DNA from: Kytococcus schroeteri
GTDB taxonomy: Bacteria > Actinomycetota > Actinomycetes > Actinomycetales > Dermatophilaceae
Reading direction: 5' to 3'
Length of the DNA: 64,000 nucleotides
Assembly: GCF_042433515.1 (NCBI RefSeq)
Contig: NZ_JBHLVH010000010.1
Span: 1-64,000, forward strand
Below the pieces are notes generated by a model. The model worked only from the letters and a program-made list of their open reading frames with translations, made no database searches and was not told where the DNA came from. Positions 19,747 through 28,147 of this stretch are shown in pieces. Position 1 is the first letter of the stretch. Each line of letters starts with the position of its first letter. Both the position numbers and the translations under genes were made by a program.

Positions 19747-20595
19747 TCAGAGGCGGGGCACGATGCCGGCGAGCAGCTGGCCGCAGCGGGCGGAGGCGGC
19801 GCGTCCGGCCTCGATCACCTCGGCGTGGTCCAGCGGCTCGTCGCTGATGCCGGCGGCGTGGTTGGTCACCAGCGAGAGGCCCAGCACGGACATGCCGGCC
19901 TCGCGGGCGGCGATCGCCTCGAGCGTGGTGGACATGCCCACGAGGTCGCCGCCGATCACCTTGGCCATGCGCACCTCGGCGGGGGTCTCGTAGTGCGGCC
20001 CGCGGAACTGCACGTACACGCCCTCCTCCAGGGAGGGGTCCACGGTGCGGGCCACCTGGCGCAGGTGCGGGGTGTACAGGTCGGTGAGGTCCACGAAGGT
20101 GGCGCCCTCCAGCGGGGAGGCCGCCGTGAGGTTCACGTGGTCGCTGATGAGCACCGGGGTGCCGGGGGCCCACTCGGGGCGCAGGCCGCCGCAGCCGTTG
20201 GTGAGCACCATCGTGTCGCAGCCGGCCGCGGCCGCCGTGCGCACCGTGTGCACCACCGGGCGCACACCGTGGCCCTCGTAGAAGTGGGTGCGCGATCCGA
20301 ACACCAGCACGTGGCGGGTGCGGCCGTCGTGACCCTCGACCGCGAACGAGCGCATCACCGAGGAGTGGCCCTCCACCGCCGGCGGCGGGAAGCCGGTCAC
20401 CTCGGACTGGTCGAAGGACGCGACGGGCTCGCCCAGCAGGTCGGCCGCGCTGCCCCACCCGGAGCCCAGGGTGAGGGCGATGTCGTGCCGCTCCACGCCG
20501 GAGAGGCGGGCCACGTCCTGCGCGGCCCGGCGAGCGATCTCGCGGGGGTCGGCGGTCGGGTCGTCGAAGGGGTTCTGGGAGTCGAGTCGGGCCAC
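19747..20595 (-). CDS. purine-nucleoside phosphorylase
   Basis: Trimeric-type PNP releasing purine bases with phosphate, 282 residues. Visible motifs are LTLGSGWGSA (phosphate loop), SRTHFYEGH, VLTNGCGG, FRGPHYETPAE, GMSTTLEA and VTNHAAGIS, the last containing the conserved purine-binding Asn. GTG 20595 is preferred since TAGGGT ends 6 nt upstream with no ribosome site. It heads an operon with the mutase (34 bp gap) and faces lpdA divergently. Together they form the purine arm of the salvage island. Confidence 0.95.
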   Translation of the reverse strand: MARLDSQNPFDDPTADPREIARRAAQDVARLSGVERHDIALTLGSGWGSAADLLGEPVASFDQSEVTGFPPPAVEGHSSVMRSFAVEGHDGRTRHVLVFGSRTHFYEGHGVRPVVHTVRTAAAAGCDTMVLTNGCGGLRPEWAPGTPVLISDHVNLTAASPLEGATFVDLTDLYTPHLRQVARTVDPSLEEGVYVQFRGPHYETPAEVRMAKVIGGDLVGMSTTLEAIAAREAGMSVLGLSLVTNHAAGISDEPLDHAEVIEAGRAASARCGQLLAGIVPRL

Positions 20596-20601
20596 GGGGC
20601 C

Positions 20602-20607
20602 ACCCTA
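20602..20607 (-). promoter_or_regulatory. -10 element of the PNP operon (leaderless type)
   Basis: TAGGGT in the context CGTTAGGGTGG, 6 nt before GTG 20595. The same extended context recurs before accD (42177-42182). Confidence 0.55.
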
Positions 20608-20663
20608 ACGACTGGGGGCACCGCGAGGGTGGTGCGTCAGGCCGTCGATGGTTGGATGGGGGC

Positions 20664-22097
20664 ATGCTCTCCAGCGCACCTGAGGTCATCATCATCGGCG
20701 GCGGTCCCGGCGGGTACGAGGCCGCCCTCACGGCGGCGGCGGGCGGCGCCACCGTGACCCTCGTGGAGGACACCGGGGTGGGTGGCGCCTCGGTGCTCAC
20801 CGACTGCGTGCCGTCCAAGACCCTCATCGCCACTGCGGACTTCCGCAGCCGCTTCGACGTGGCCGGGCGCATGGGCGTGGAGTTCTCCGAGGACGACGGC
20901 GACCCCGCCACCCACGAGCCGCTGGCGCACGGGGTGGAGGCCCACATCGACCTGGCCGCGGCCAACCGGCGGGTCATGGACCTGGCGCGTGCCCAGTCGG
21001 CCGACATCCGCGCGGCGCTGACCGAGGCCGGCGTCACCGTGGTGGACGGCCGGGGCCGCCTCGTCGCGCCGGACCGTGTGCAGGTGACCGCCGCCGACGG
21101 CAGCACCACCGAGCTCACCGCCGCCACCGTGCTGCTGGCCACCGGCGCCTCCCCGCGGGTGCTGCCCAGCGCCCGCCCCGACGGCGAGCGCATCCTCACC
21201 TGGCAGCAGGTGTGGGACCTCACCGAGCTGCCGAGCAAGCTCGTCGTGGTGGGCTCGGGTGTGACCGGCGCGGAGCTCGCCCACGCCTACCTGGGCCTCG
21301 GGTGCGAGGTGGTGCTCGTCTCCAGCCGCGACCGCGTGCTGCCCGGCGAGGACCCGGACGCCGCCGAGGTGCTGGAGACCGTCTTCCGCGAGCGCGGCAT
21401 GCAGGTGATGAACGGGGCCCGCGCCCAGTCCGTGGAGCGGCAGGGCGACGAGGTGCTCGTGACCCTCACCGACGGGCGCACCGTCACCGGCTCGCACTGC
21501 ATCATGGCCGTCGGGTCGGTGCCCAACACCGCGGACCTGGGGCTGGAGGAGGTCGGTGTGCAGACCGCCGACTCGGGCCACGTGCTGGTGGACAAGGTGT
21601 CGCGCACCTCCGTGCGGGGGGTGTACGCCGCCGGTGACTGCACGGCGGTGCTGCCGCTGGCCTCGGTGGCCGCCATGCAGGGCCGCATCGCCATGAGCCA
21701 CGCGCTCGGCGACGCGGTCTCCCCGCTGCGCGTCACCGGCATCAGCTCCAACATCTTCACCGACCCGGAGATCGCCACCGTCGGCATCGGGCAGAAGCAG
21801 GTGGACGAGGGGGAGGGCCGCGTGCACCAGGTGATGCTGCCGCTGGTCAACAACCCGCGGGCCAAGATGCGCAACGTGCGCCACGGGTTCGTCAAGCTCT
21901 ACGCCGCGCAGGGGTCCGACGTGGTCGTCGGCGGTGTGGTGGTGGGCCCGCAGGCCTCCGAGCTCATCTACCCGGTGGCCCTGGCCGTGCACCACCGCCT
22001 CACCGTGGACCAGGTGGCCAGCACGTTCACCGTCTACCCGTCGATGTCGGGCAGCGTCGCCGAGGCCGCGCGCCGCCTCCACACCCGCGAGGACTGA
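20664..22097 (+). CDS. LpdA-like NAD(P)H-quinone dehydrogenase (flavoprotein disulfide reductase family)
   Basis: Two-dinucleotide-fold flavoprotein, 477 residues. FAD site GGGPGGYEAA near residue 12, NAD(P)H site VVGSGVTGAELA near residue 197, second FAD motif VYAAGDC. The redox motif is GGASVLTDCVPSK: C48 is kept but the partner cysteine position is Ser43, so disulfide chemistry is not possible. M. tuberculosis LpdA shows the same loss and acts as a quinone reductase in oxidant defence, so I call this its counterpart. ATG 20664 has TTGGAT 6 nt upstream; a TTG 12 nt earlier is also in frame. Confidence 0.86.
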   Translation: MLSSAPEVIIIGGGPGGYEAALTAAAGGATVTLVEDTGVGGASVLTDCVPSKTLIATADFRSRFDVAGRMGVEFSEDDGDPATHEPLAHGVEAHIDLAAANRRVMDLARAQSADIRAALTEAGVTVVDGRGRLVAPDRVQVTAADGSTTELTAATVLLATGASPRVLPSARPDGERILTWQQVWDLTELPSKLVVVGSGVTGAELAHAYLGLGCEVVLVSSRDRVLPGEDPDAAEVLETVFRERGMQVMNGARAQSVERQGDEVLVTLTDGRTVTGSHCIMAVGSVPNTADLGLEEVGVQTADSGHVLVDKVSRTSVRGVYAAGDCTAVLPLASVAAMQGRIAMSHALGDAVSPLRVTGISSNIFTDPEIATVGIGQKQVDEGEGRVHQVMLPLVNNPRAKMRNVRHGFVKLYAAQGSDVVVGGVVVGPQASELIYPVALAVHHRLTVDQVASTFTVYPSMSGSVAEAARRLHTRED

Positions 22098-22128
22098 GCC
22101 GGCCCGGGCCAGGGTCCCGCCGCGTGCC

Positions 22129-22163
22129 CCTCCCCACACGTTGAGCCCTCCCCACACGTTGAG
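22129..22163 (+). repeat. 17-bp direct repeat, two copies at 18-bp period
   Basis: CCTCCCCACACGTTGAG occurs at 22129-22145 and 22147-22163. The second copy runs into the left arm of the long inverted repeat that follows. Confidence 0.85.
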
Positions 22164-22220
22164 TCGTCGTTCGTCGGGGTCCCCGGGCGGTTCTGACCCC
22201 GACGAACGACGACTCAACGT
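22156..22220. repeat. 25-bp perfect inverted repeat downstream of lpdA
   Basis: Arms 22156-22180 and 22196-22220 are perfectly complementary with a 15-nt loop. It is longer than the terminators elsewhere in the window and is followed 60 bp later by a separate hairpin of ordinary type, so it may not be merely a terminator. Confidence 0.9.
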
Positions 22221-22280
22221 CCGGGCATCGACGTCCGAGAGGGGACACGCCGGGCAGGACCCGGGGGCGCCGGGCACACA

Positions 22281-22323
22281 GCGAAGGGGCCCACCGACCG
22301 GACAGGTCAGTGGGCCCCTTCGC
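22281..22323. terminator. bidirectional hairpin terminator between lpdA and accA
   Basis: 14-bp perfect arms 22281-22294 and 22310-22323; the 15-nt interior adds GACC/GGTC pairing. Symmetric, so usable by both convergent genes. Confidence 0.8.
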
Positions 22324-22350
22324 GTGCGCCGGGCGGCGCTCAGCGAGCGG

Positions 22351-24135
22351 TCACTCGGCGTCCTTGATCTCGCAGATGACGCCACCGTTGTTCACGGTCT
22401 CGCCCACGGCGGCCTTGAGCCCGGTCACCACACCGGCCTTGTGCGCCTTGATGGGCTGCTCCATCTTCATCGCCTCGAGCACCACCACCTGGTCGCCCTC
22501 GGCCACCGTCGCGCCCTCCTCCACGGCCACCTTCACGATGGTGCCCTGCATCGGTGCGGTCACGGCGTCACCCGAGGCCGCCGCGGCACCACCGCCGCCG
22601 CGCTGGCGCTTGGGGGCCTTCTTGCGGGCGCCACCGGCGGCCGCGCCGCCACCGCCCAGGGCCAGGTCGCCGGGCAGGGTCACGGCCATGCGGCGGCCGT
22701 TCACCTCCACGAGGATCTCCTGGCGCGGGGCCTTCTCCTCGGCCTCCGCGGTGGGGCCGGAGTACGGCTCGATGGTGTTCTCGAACTCGGTCTCGATCCA
22801 GCGGGTGTGCACGCTGAACGGCTGCTCCGGGTCGGCCGGGGCGAACGCCTCGTCACGCACCACCGCGCGGTGGAAGGGCAGCACGGTGGGCATGCCCTCG
22901 ACGACGAACTCGTCCAGCGCGCGGCGGGAGCGCTCGAGGGCCTCGGTGCGGGTGCGGCCAGTGACGATGAGCTTGGCCAGCATGGAGTCGAACGCACCGG
23001 CCACGGTGTCGCCCTCGACCATGCCGGAGTCCACGCGCACGCCGGGGCCCGCGGGGGTGCGCAGCGTGGTGGCGGTGCCGGGGGAGGGCATGAAGTTCAG
23101 CCCCGCGTCCTCGGAGTTGATGCGGAACTCGAACGAGTGGCCGCGCACCTCCGGGTCGTCGTAGCCCAGCTCCTCGCCGGCGGCGATGCGGAACTGCTCG
23201 CGCACGAGGTCGATGCCGGTGACCTCCTCGGTGACGGGGTGCTCCACCTGGAGGCGCGTGTTCACCTCGAGGAAGGAGATGGTGCCGTCGGTGCCGATGA
23301 GGTACTCGCAGGTGCCGGCGCCGACGTAGCCGGCGGCCTTGAGGATGTCCTTGGAGGCGCGGCGCAGCTCGGCGTCCTGCTCCGGGGTCACGAAGGGGGC
23401 CGGGGCCTCCTCCACGAGCTTCTGGTTGCGGCGCTGCAGCGAGCAGTCGCGGGTGGAGACCACCACGACGTTGCCGTGCTGGTCGGCCAGGCACTGGGTC
23501 TCCACGTGGCGGGGGGAGTCCAGGAAGCGCTCCACGAAGCACTCGCCGCGACCGAAGGCCGACACGGCCTCCCGCACGGCGGAGTCGTACAGCTCGGGGA
23601 TCTCCTCGCGGGTGCGGGCCACCTTGAGGCCGCGGCCACCGCCGCCGTAGGCAGCCTTGATGGCCACCGGCAGGCCGTGCTCGTCGGCGAAGGCGAGCAC
23701 CTCCTCGGCGGACTCCACCGGGTCCTTGGTGCCCGGCACCAGGGGCGCGTTGGCGGCATCGGCGATGTGGCGTGCCTTCACCTTGTCGCCCAGGGAGTCG
23801 ATGGCCTGCGGGGAGGGGCCGATCCACGTGAGGCCGGCGTCGATGACGGCCTGTGCGAAGTCGGCGTTCTCGGCCAGGAAGCCGTAGCCGGGGTGCACGG
23901 CGTCCGCGCCGGCGTCCTTGGCCACCTGCAGCAGCTTGTCCACCACCAGGTAGGACTCCGCCGGGGTGTTGCCCCCGATGGAATAGGCCTCGTCGGCCAC
24001 CTTCGTGTGCAGCGCGTCGCGGTCGGCGTCGGCGTACACGGCGATGGAACGGATGCCTGCATCGGCGCAGGCGCGGGCGATTCGGACGGCGATCTCGCCA
24101 CGGTTGGCGATCAGCACGGAGGTCACAGGAGCCAT
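22351..24135 (-). CDS. accA3: acyl-CoA carboxylase alpha subunit (biotin carboxylase plus biotin carrier)
   Basis: Biotin-dependent carboxylase subunit, 594 residues: biotin carboxylase (about 4-450; ANRGEIAVRI, ATP-grasp GGGGRGLKV, EVNTRLQVEHPVTEE) and a C-terminal carrier domain with biotinyl Lys557 in EAMKMEQ. An Ala/Gly/Lys linker (about 495-525) joins them. It carboxylates its own biotin for transfer by AccD-type subunits; candidates here are the genes at 26.5 and 40.6 kb. The arrangement equals mycobacterial AccA3, shared by several beta subunits. BirA at 42.2 kb would attach biotin. TAGAGT lies 7 nt before ATG 24135. Confidence 0.93.
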   Translation of the reverse strand: MAPVTSVLIANRGEIAVRIARACADAGIRSIAVYADADRDALHTKVADEAYSIGGNTPAESYLVVDKLLQVAKDAGADAVHPGYGFLAENADFAQAVIDAGLTWIGPSPQAIDSLGDKVKARHIADAANAPLVPGTKDPVESAEEVLAFADEHGLPVAIKAAYGGGGRGLKVARTREEIPELYDSAVREAVSAFGRGECFVERFLDSPRHVETQCLADQHGNVVVVSTRDCSLQRRNQKLVEEAPAPFVTPEQDAELRRASKDILKAAGYVGAGTCEYLIGTDGTISFLEVNTRLQVEHPVTEEVTGIDLVREQFRIAAGEELGYDDPEVRGHSFEFRINSEDAGLNFMPSPGTATTLRTPAGPGVRVDSGMVEGDTVAGAFDSMLAKLIVTGRTRTEALERSRRALDEFVVEGMPTVLPFHRAVVRDEAFAPADPEQPFSVHTRWIETEFENTIEPYSGPTAEAEEKAPRQEILVEVNGRRMAVTLPGDLALGGGGAAAGGARKKAPKRQRGGGGAAAASGDAVTAPMQGTIVKVAVEEGATVAEGDQVVVLEAMKMEQPIKAHKAGVVTGLKAAVGETVNNGGVICEIKDAE

Positions 24136-24142
24136 GGGCGGC

Positions 24143-24148
24143 ACTCTA
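24143..24148 (-). promoter_or_regulatory. -10 element of accA3 (leaderless type)
   Basis: TAGAGT on the - strand, 7 nt before ATG 24135. On the + strand TAACGT (24147-24152) overlaps it by 2 bp, 65 nt ahead of the kinase gene. Confidence 0.5.
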
Positions 24149-24217
24149 ACGTGGCGCGGCCCACACCTCGCGCGCGATCCACGCCGTACCGGGCACGGCG
24201 TGGTGCACCCTTGGGGC

Positions 24218-25153
24218 ATGTCGAGGACCCCGCGCGTCATCCACACCGCCCAGGCCCTGGTGGACGAGGTCGTCCACGTGCCCGCCCTTCCGCGGCGTGG
24301 CGGCAACGTCATGGCCTCCAGCACCACGCGGGAGGTGGGCGGCGCGGTGACCATCCTGCGTGCGGCGGCCCGGTCCGGCGCCCATGCCGTGCACGCCGGC
24401 TCGGTGGGGGCCGGGCCCAACGGCGACCTGGTCCGCGAGGCGCTGGCGGCCGACGGCATCGCGCTGACCAGCCCGGAGGTCCCCGACCAGGACACGGCGG
24501 TGTGCGTGGTGCTCGTGGAGCCCTCGGCCGAGCGCACCTTCGTCACCGCGATGGGGGCCGAGCGCGTCATCAGCCCGGAGTCGCTGCAGACGAGCGAGCC
24601 GGTGGACGGCGACCTGGTGTGCGTCAGCGGGTACAGCCTGCTGGAGCCCACCCGCGACCCGCTGCTGGCCTGGCTGCGCGGGCTGCCGACGGGCGTGCGG
24701 GTGGTGCTCGACCCGGGCGCGGCCTTCGAGGGGCTGGACGCCGCCCTGCAGCGCGAGGTGCTGGCCCTCACCGACGTGTGGAGCAGCAACGCCGAGGAGG
24801 CCGAGGCCCTGGTGGGTGCCCCCGCCGACACCGACATGGCCGAGCTCGCCGCGCAGGTGGCCGGGCTCCTGTCGGCCGGGTGCCTCGTGGTGGTGCGCGA
24901 CGGCGACAAGGGCTGTGCCGTGGGCGACGGGGGAGCGGTGGTGGCCGTGCCGGGCTTCCCGCAGGATCCGGTGGACACCAACGGTGCGGGCGACACGCAC
25001 ACCGGCGTGCTGTGCGCCGAGCTGGCGGCCGGTGCTGACCCGGTGGCCGCCGCGCGCCGGGCCAACGCGGCCGGGGCGCTCAAGGTGACCCGCCACGGGC
25101 CGGCCACGGTGCCCACGGCCGCCGAGGTGGACGCCTTCCTGGCCGGGCGGTGA
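24218..25153 (+). CDS. PfkB-family carbohydrate kinase
   Basis: Ribokinase-fold sugar or nucleoside kinase, 311 residues. The PfkB signature 2 DTNGAGDTHTGV contains the catalytic aspartate and anion-hole glycines. The N-terminal GG-containing signature appears as VGGAVTILRAAARSG. Substrate not evident; ribose, adenosine or a ketohexose phosphate would all fit the fold, and the nearby salvage island makes ribose attractive but unproven. ATG 24218 follows CACCCT by 6 nt, again lacking a ribosome site. Divergent from accA3; the acyl-CoA dehydrogenase gene follows after 118 bp. Confidence 0.85.
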   Translation: MSRTPRVIHTAQALVDEVVHVPALPRRGGNVMASSTTREVGGAVTILRAAARSGAHAVHAGSVGAGPNGDLVREALAADGIALTSPEVPDQDTAVCVVLVEPSAERTFVTAMGAERVISPESLQTSEPVDGDLVCVSGYSLLEPTRDPLLAWLRGLPTGVRVVLDPGAAFEGLDAALQREVLALTDVWSSNAEEAEALVGAPADTDMAELAAQVAGLLSAGCLVVVRDGDKGCAVGDGGAVVAVPGFPQDPVDTNGAGDTHTGVLCAELAAGADPVAAARRANAAGALKVTRHGPATVPTAAEVDAFLAGR

Positions 25154-25174
25154 CCCGACCTCCTCGGCACCACC

Positions 25175-25180
25175 TATGCT
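25175..25180 (+). promoter_or_regulatory. candidate -10 element upstream of acyl-CoA dehydrogenase
   Basis: TATGCT, with transcription expected to start near 25186-25187, where ATG GTG TGA forms a two-codon frame. The leader to ATG 25272 is about 85 nt and contains an AAAGG ribosome site. Confidence 0.4.
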
Positions 25181-25271
25181 CTGCGATGGTGTGACCCGCG
25201 CCACGGCGCGAGGGCGCCTCGACGCGCCCGGACGCACCGCCCCCCTGACCCCGCCACGAAAGGCCTGGAGC

Positions 25272-26456
25272 ATGTTCGAACTGTCCAAGGACCACGAGGA
25301 CTTCCGCCAGGTCGTCCGCCAGTTCGCCGAGGCGGAGATCGCCCCGCACGTGGAGAAGTGGGACGCCGAGTCCTACTTCCCGACCGAGCTCATCCCCAAG
25401 ATGGGCGAGATGGGCCTGTTCGGCCTGGTGGTCCCCGAGGAGTACGGCGGTGCCGGCCTGGAGGACGAGGGCCCGTTCACCTACCTGTGCCTGGCCATCG
25501 AGGAGCTCGGCCGCGTGGACCAGTCCATGGGCATCACGCTCTCGGCCGGTGTGGGCCTGGGCATCAACCCGATCCTCACCTACGGCTCGGACGAGCAGAA
25601 GCAGCAGTGGTTGCCCGACCTCGTGGCCGGCCGCGCCCTGGCCGGCTTCGGCCTCACCGAGCCGGACGCGGGGTCCGACGCCGGCGGCACCCGCACCAAG
25701 GCCGAGGTCGTGGACGGCGAGTGGGTCATCAACGGCGCCAAGGCGTTCATCACCAACTCGGGCACCGACATCACCTCCTGCGTGACCGTCACCGCCCGCA
25801 CCGGCACCAAGGAGAACGGCAAGCCGGAGATCAGCGCCATCATCGTGCCGTCCGGCACCCCGGGCTTCACCGTGGAGCCGGCCTACCGCAAGCTCGGCTG
25901 GCACATCTCCGACACCCATGGCCTGACCTTCGAGAACTGCCGCGTCCCCGAGGCCAACCTGCTGGGCGCTCGCGGCGAGGGCTACAAGCAGTTCCTCAAG
26001 ACCCTCGACGACGGCCGCATCGCCATCTCGGCGCTCGCGGTCGGCCTGGCGCAGGCCTGCCTGGAGCACTCCACCGAGTACGCCAAGACGCGTACTGCGT
26101 TCGGGAAGCCGATCGGCGCCTACCAGGGCGTCTCGTTCCAGGTGGCCGACCTCAAGGTCAAGGTGGACGCCGCGCGCCTGCTCACCTACAAGGCCGCCTG
26201 GCTCAAGGACGAGTTCGACGCCGGCCGTCGCTCGATGCAGGAGGTCAAGATGGCCGCGTCCGTGGCCAAACTGTACTCCACCGAGGCCGCCATGGATGCC
26301 ACCCGCATCGCCACCCAGGTCTTCGGCGGCAACGGCTTCATGGAGGAGTACCCCGTGGCCCGCTTCTACCGCGACGCCAAGATCCTCGAGGTCGGTGAGG
26401 GCACCAGCGAGGTGCAGCGCATGCTCATCGCCCGTGGCCTGGGTCTGGAGGCCTGA
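25272..26456 (+). CDS. acyl-CoA dehydrogenase
   Basis: FAD enzyme oxidising acyl-CoA to enoyl-CoA, 394 residues, full length. The FAD/substrate motif is FGLTEPDAGSDAGGT, then INGAKAFITNSG. The C-terminal signature has GGNGFMEEYPV and VGEGTSEVQRMLI, where the Glu of GEGT is the usual catalytic base. ATG 25272 is supported by AAAGG 8 nt upstream; an in-frame ATG at 25176 would add 32 non-conserved residues. The carboxyltransferase gene follows 7 bp later, so the pair probably acts in one pathway, such as branched-chain acyl-CoA or odd-chain degradation (inference). Confidence 0.92.
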   Translation: MFELSKDHEDFRQVVRQFAEAEIAPHVEKWDAESYFPTELIPKMGEMGLFGLVVPEEYGGAGLEDEGPFTYLCLAIEELGRVDQSMGITLSAGVGLGINPILTYGSDEQKQQWLPDLVAGRALAGFGLTEPDAGSDAGGTRTKAEVVDGEWVINGAKAFITNSGTDITSCVTVTARTGTKENGKPEISAIIVPSGTPGFTVEPAYRKLGWHISDTHGLTFENCRVPEANLLGARGEGYKQFLKTLDDGRIAISALAVGLAQACLEHSTEYAKTRTAFGKPIGAYQGVSFQVADLKVKVDAARLLTYKAAWLKDEFDAGRRSMQEVKMAASVAKLYSTEAAMDATRIATQVFGGNGFMEEYPVARFYRDAKILEVGEGTSEVQRMLIARGLGLEA

Positions 26457-26463
26457 TCCACCG

Positions 26464-28077
26464 ATGACGACCACCACCAACGCAGGCGAGACCCCCGGCG
26501 TGCAGCCCTTCGCCGACGCCACCCCCGGCGGCGACGAGAAGGTCGCCGACGTCCGGCGCCGCCTCAACGAGGCCCACGCGGCCTCCGGGGCGCCCACTGA
26601 GAAGGCCGCCGCCAAGCTCGAGTCCCAGAACAAGCTCTACGTCCGCGATCGCATCGCGCTGCTCTTCGACGAGGGCTCGTTCGTGGAGGACGGCCGCTAC
26701 GCCAACGCCACGGCCACCGGCCTGCCGGCCGACGGCGTGGTCACCGGGCGCGGCACCGTGGACGGACGCCCCGCCATCGTCATCGCCAACGACCCCACCG
26801 TGAAGGCGGGCTCGTGGGGTGCGCGCACGGTCGAGAAGATCGTCCGCGCCACCGAGACCGCGCTGCGCGAGGAGCTGCCGGTCTTCTGGTTCGTGGACTC
26901 CGCCGGCGCCCGCATCACCGACCAGGTGGAGCTCTTCCCGGGCCGCCGTGGCGCGGGGCGCATCTTCCACAACCAGGTGGCGCTCTCGGGCAAGGTGCCG
27001 CAGATCTGCTGCCTGTTCGGCCCGTCGGCCGCCGGTGGCGCGTACATCCCCAGCTTCACCGACGTGGTGATCATGGTGGAGGGCAACGCCTCCATGTACC
27101 TGGGCAGCCCCCGCATGGCCGAGATGGTCGTGGGCGAGAAGGTCTCCCTGGAGGAGATGGGTGGTGCCCGCATGCACTGCACCGTCTCCGGCGTGGGTGA
27201 CATCCTCGTGGCCGACGACACCGAGGCCATCGAGACCGCGCGCATGTACTTCAGCTACGTGCCGCAGAACTGGCACACGGAGCTGGAGCCCTACGAGGCC
27301 GAGGAGCCGGCGTACCCGCTGGAGCGCACCACGGTCCCGGAGGCAGAGTCCGTGCCGTTCGACATGCACGAGGTCATCGACGGCCTGGTGGACGACGACA
27401 GCTTCTTCGAGATCAAGGAGCTGTTCGCCCCCGAGCTGGTCATCGGCTTCGCCCGCATGGACGGCCGCACCGTCGGCATCGTGGCCAACAACTCGGCGGT
27501 CAAGGGTGGCGTGCTGTTCACCGACTCGGCCGACAAGGCGGCGCGCTTCATCTGGCTGTGCGACGCCTACTCGATCCCGCTGGTCTACCTCGTGGACGTG
27601 CCGGGCTTCATGATCGGCTCCGAGGTGGAGCGCACCGGCATCATCCGCCACGGCGCCAAGATGGTCTCGGCCGTCTCGTCGGCCACGGTGCCGCAGTTCT
27701 GCATCGTGGTGCGCAAGGCCTACGGTGCCGGCCTGTACGCGATGGGGGGTCCGGGCTTCGCGCCCGACGCCACCCTGGCTCTGCCCACCGGCCGCATCGC
27801 AGTGATGGGCCCGGAGGCGGCCGTGAACGCGGTGTACGCCAACAAGATCGCCGAGATCGAGGCCGAGCAGGGCCCCGAGGCGCGTGAGCAGTTCGTGCTG
27901 CAGATGCGTGAGGAGTACGTCAAGGACGTGGACCTCGAGCGCCTGGCGGCCGACCTGGTGATCGACGGCATCATCGAGGCCGACGCGCTGCGCGAGGAGC
28001 TGCTGAAGCGGCTGGAGTTCGCCCGCGGCCGCGAGCGCCACTTCTCGACCCGCCGCCGGGACGTGCCGCCGGTCTGA
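26464..28077 (+). CDS. acyl-CoA carboxylase beta subunit (carboxyltransferase)
   Basis: Crotonase-fold carboxyltransferase of biotin-dependent acyl-CoA carboxylases, 537 residues. The N-domain CoA site shows FVDSAGARITDQ, and oxyanion-hole glycines appear in GPSAAGGAYIPS. The C-domain shows VYLVDVPGFMIG and RKAYGAGLYAMGG. It differs clearly from the second beta subunit at 40.6 kb (DSGGARIQEG, GPCAGGAVYSP), so it serves another substrate. Coupled to the acyl-CoA dehydrogenase upstream, a methylcrotonyl- or similar branched acyl-CoA substrate is a guess. It lacks an alpha subunit beside it and may borrow AccA3. Confidence 0.88.
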   Translation: MTTTTNAGETPGVQPFADATPGGDEKVADVRRRLNEAHAASGAPTEKAAAKLESQNKLYVRDRIALLFDEGSFVEDGRYANATATGLPADGVVTGRGTVDGRPAIVIANDPTVKAGSWGARTVEKIVRATETALREELPVFWFVDSAGARITDQVELFPGRRGAGRIFHNQVALSGKVPQICCLFGPSAAGGAYIPSFTDVVIMVEGNASMYLGSPRMAEMVVGEKVSLEEMGGARMHCTVSGVGDILVADDTEAIETARMYFSYVPQNWHTELEPYEAEEPAYPLERTTVPEAESVPFDMHEVIDGLVDDDSFFEIKELFAPELVIGFARMDGRTVGIVANNSAVKGGVLFTDSADKAARFIWLCDAYSIPLVYLVDVPGFMIGSEVERTGIIRHGAKMVSAVSSATVPQFCIVVRKAYGAGLYAMGGPGFAPDATLALPTGRIAVMGPEAAVNAVYANKIAEIEAEQGPEAREQFVLQMREEYVKDVDLERLAADLVIDGIIEADALREELLKRLEFARGRERHFSTRRRDVPPV

Positions 28078-28100
28078 CCGGCGCGGACCTCCCACCACCT

Positions 28101-28147
28101 GACGCGCGGGTCCGCCTCTCGACGGTCGAGAGGCGGACCCGCGCGTC
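28101..28147 (+). terminator. strong hairpin terminator after the carboxyltransferase gene
   Basis: 22-bp perfect arms 28101-28122 and 28126-28147 with a 3-nt loop; the longest perfect stem of terminator type here. Confidence 0.85.

Noticed and set aside
25176..25271. ATG 25186-region or 25176 as start of the acyl-CoA dehydrogenase
   Set aside because: The extra 32 residues are unlike the family; the start at 25272 with AAAGG upstream gives the normal N-terminus.
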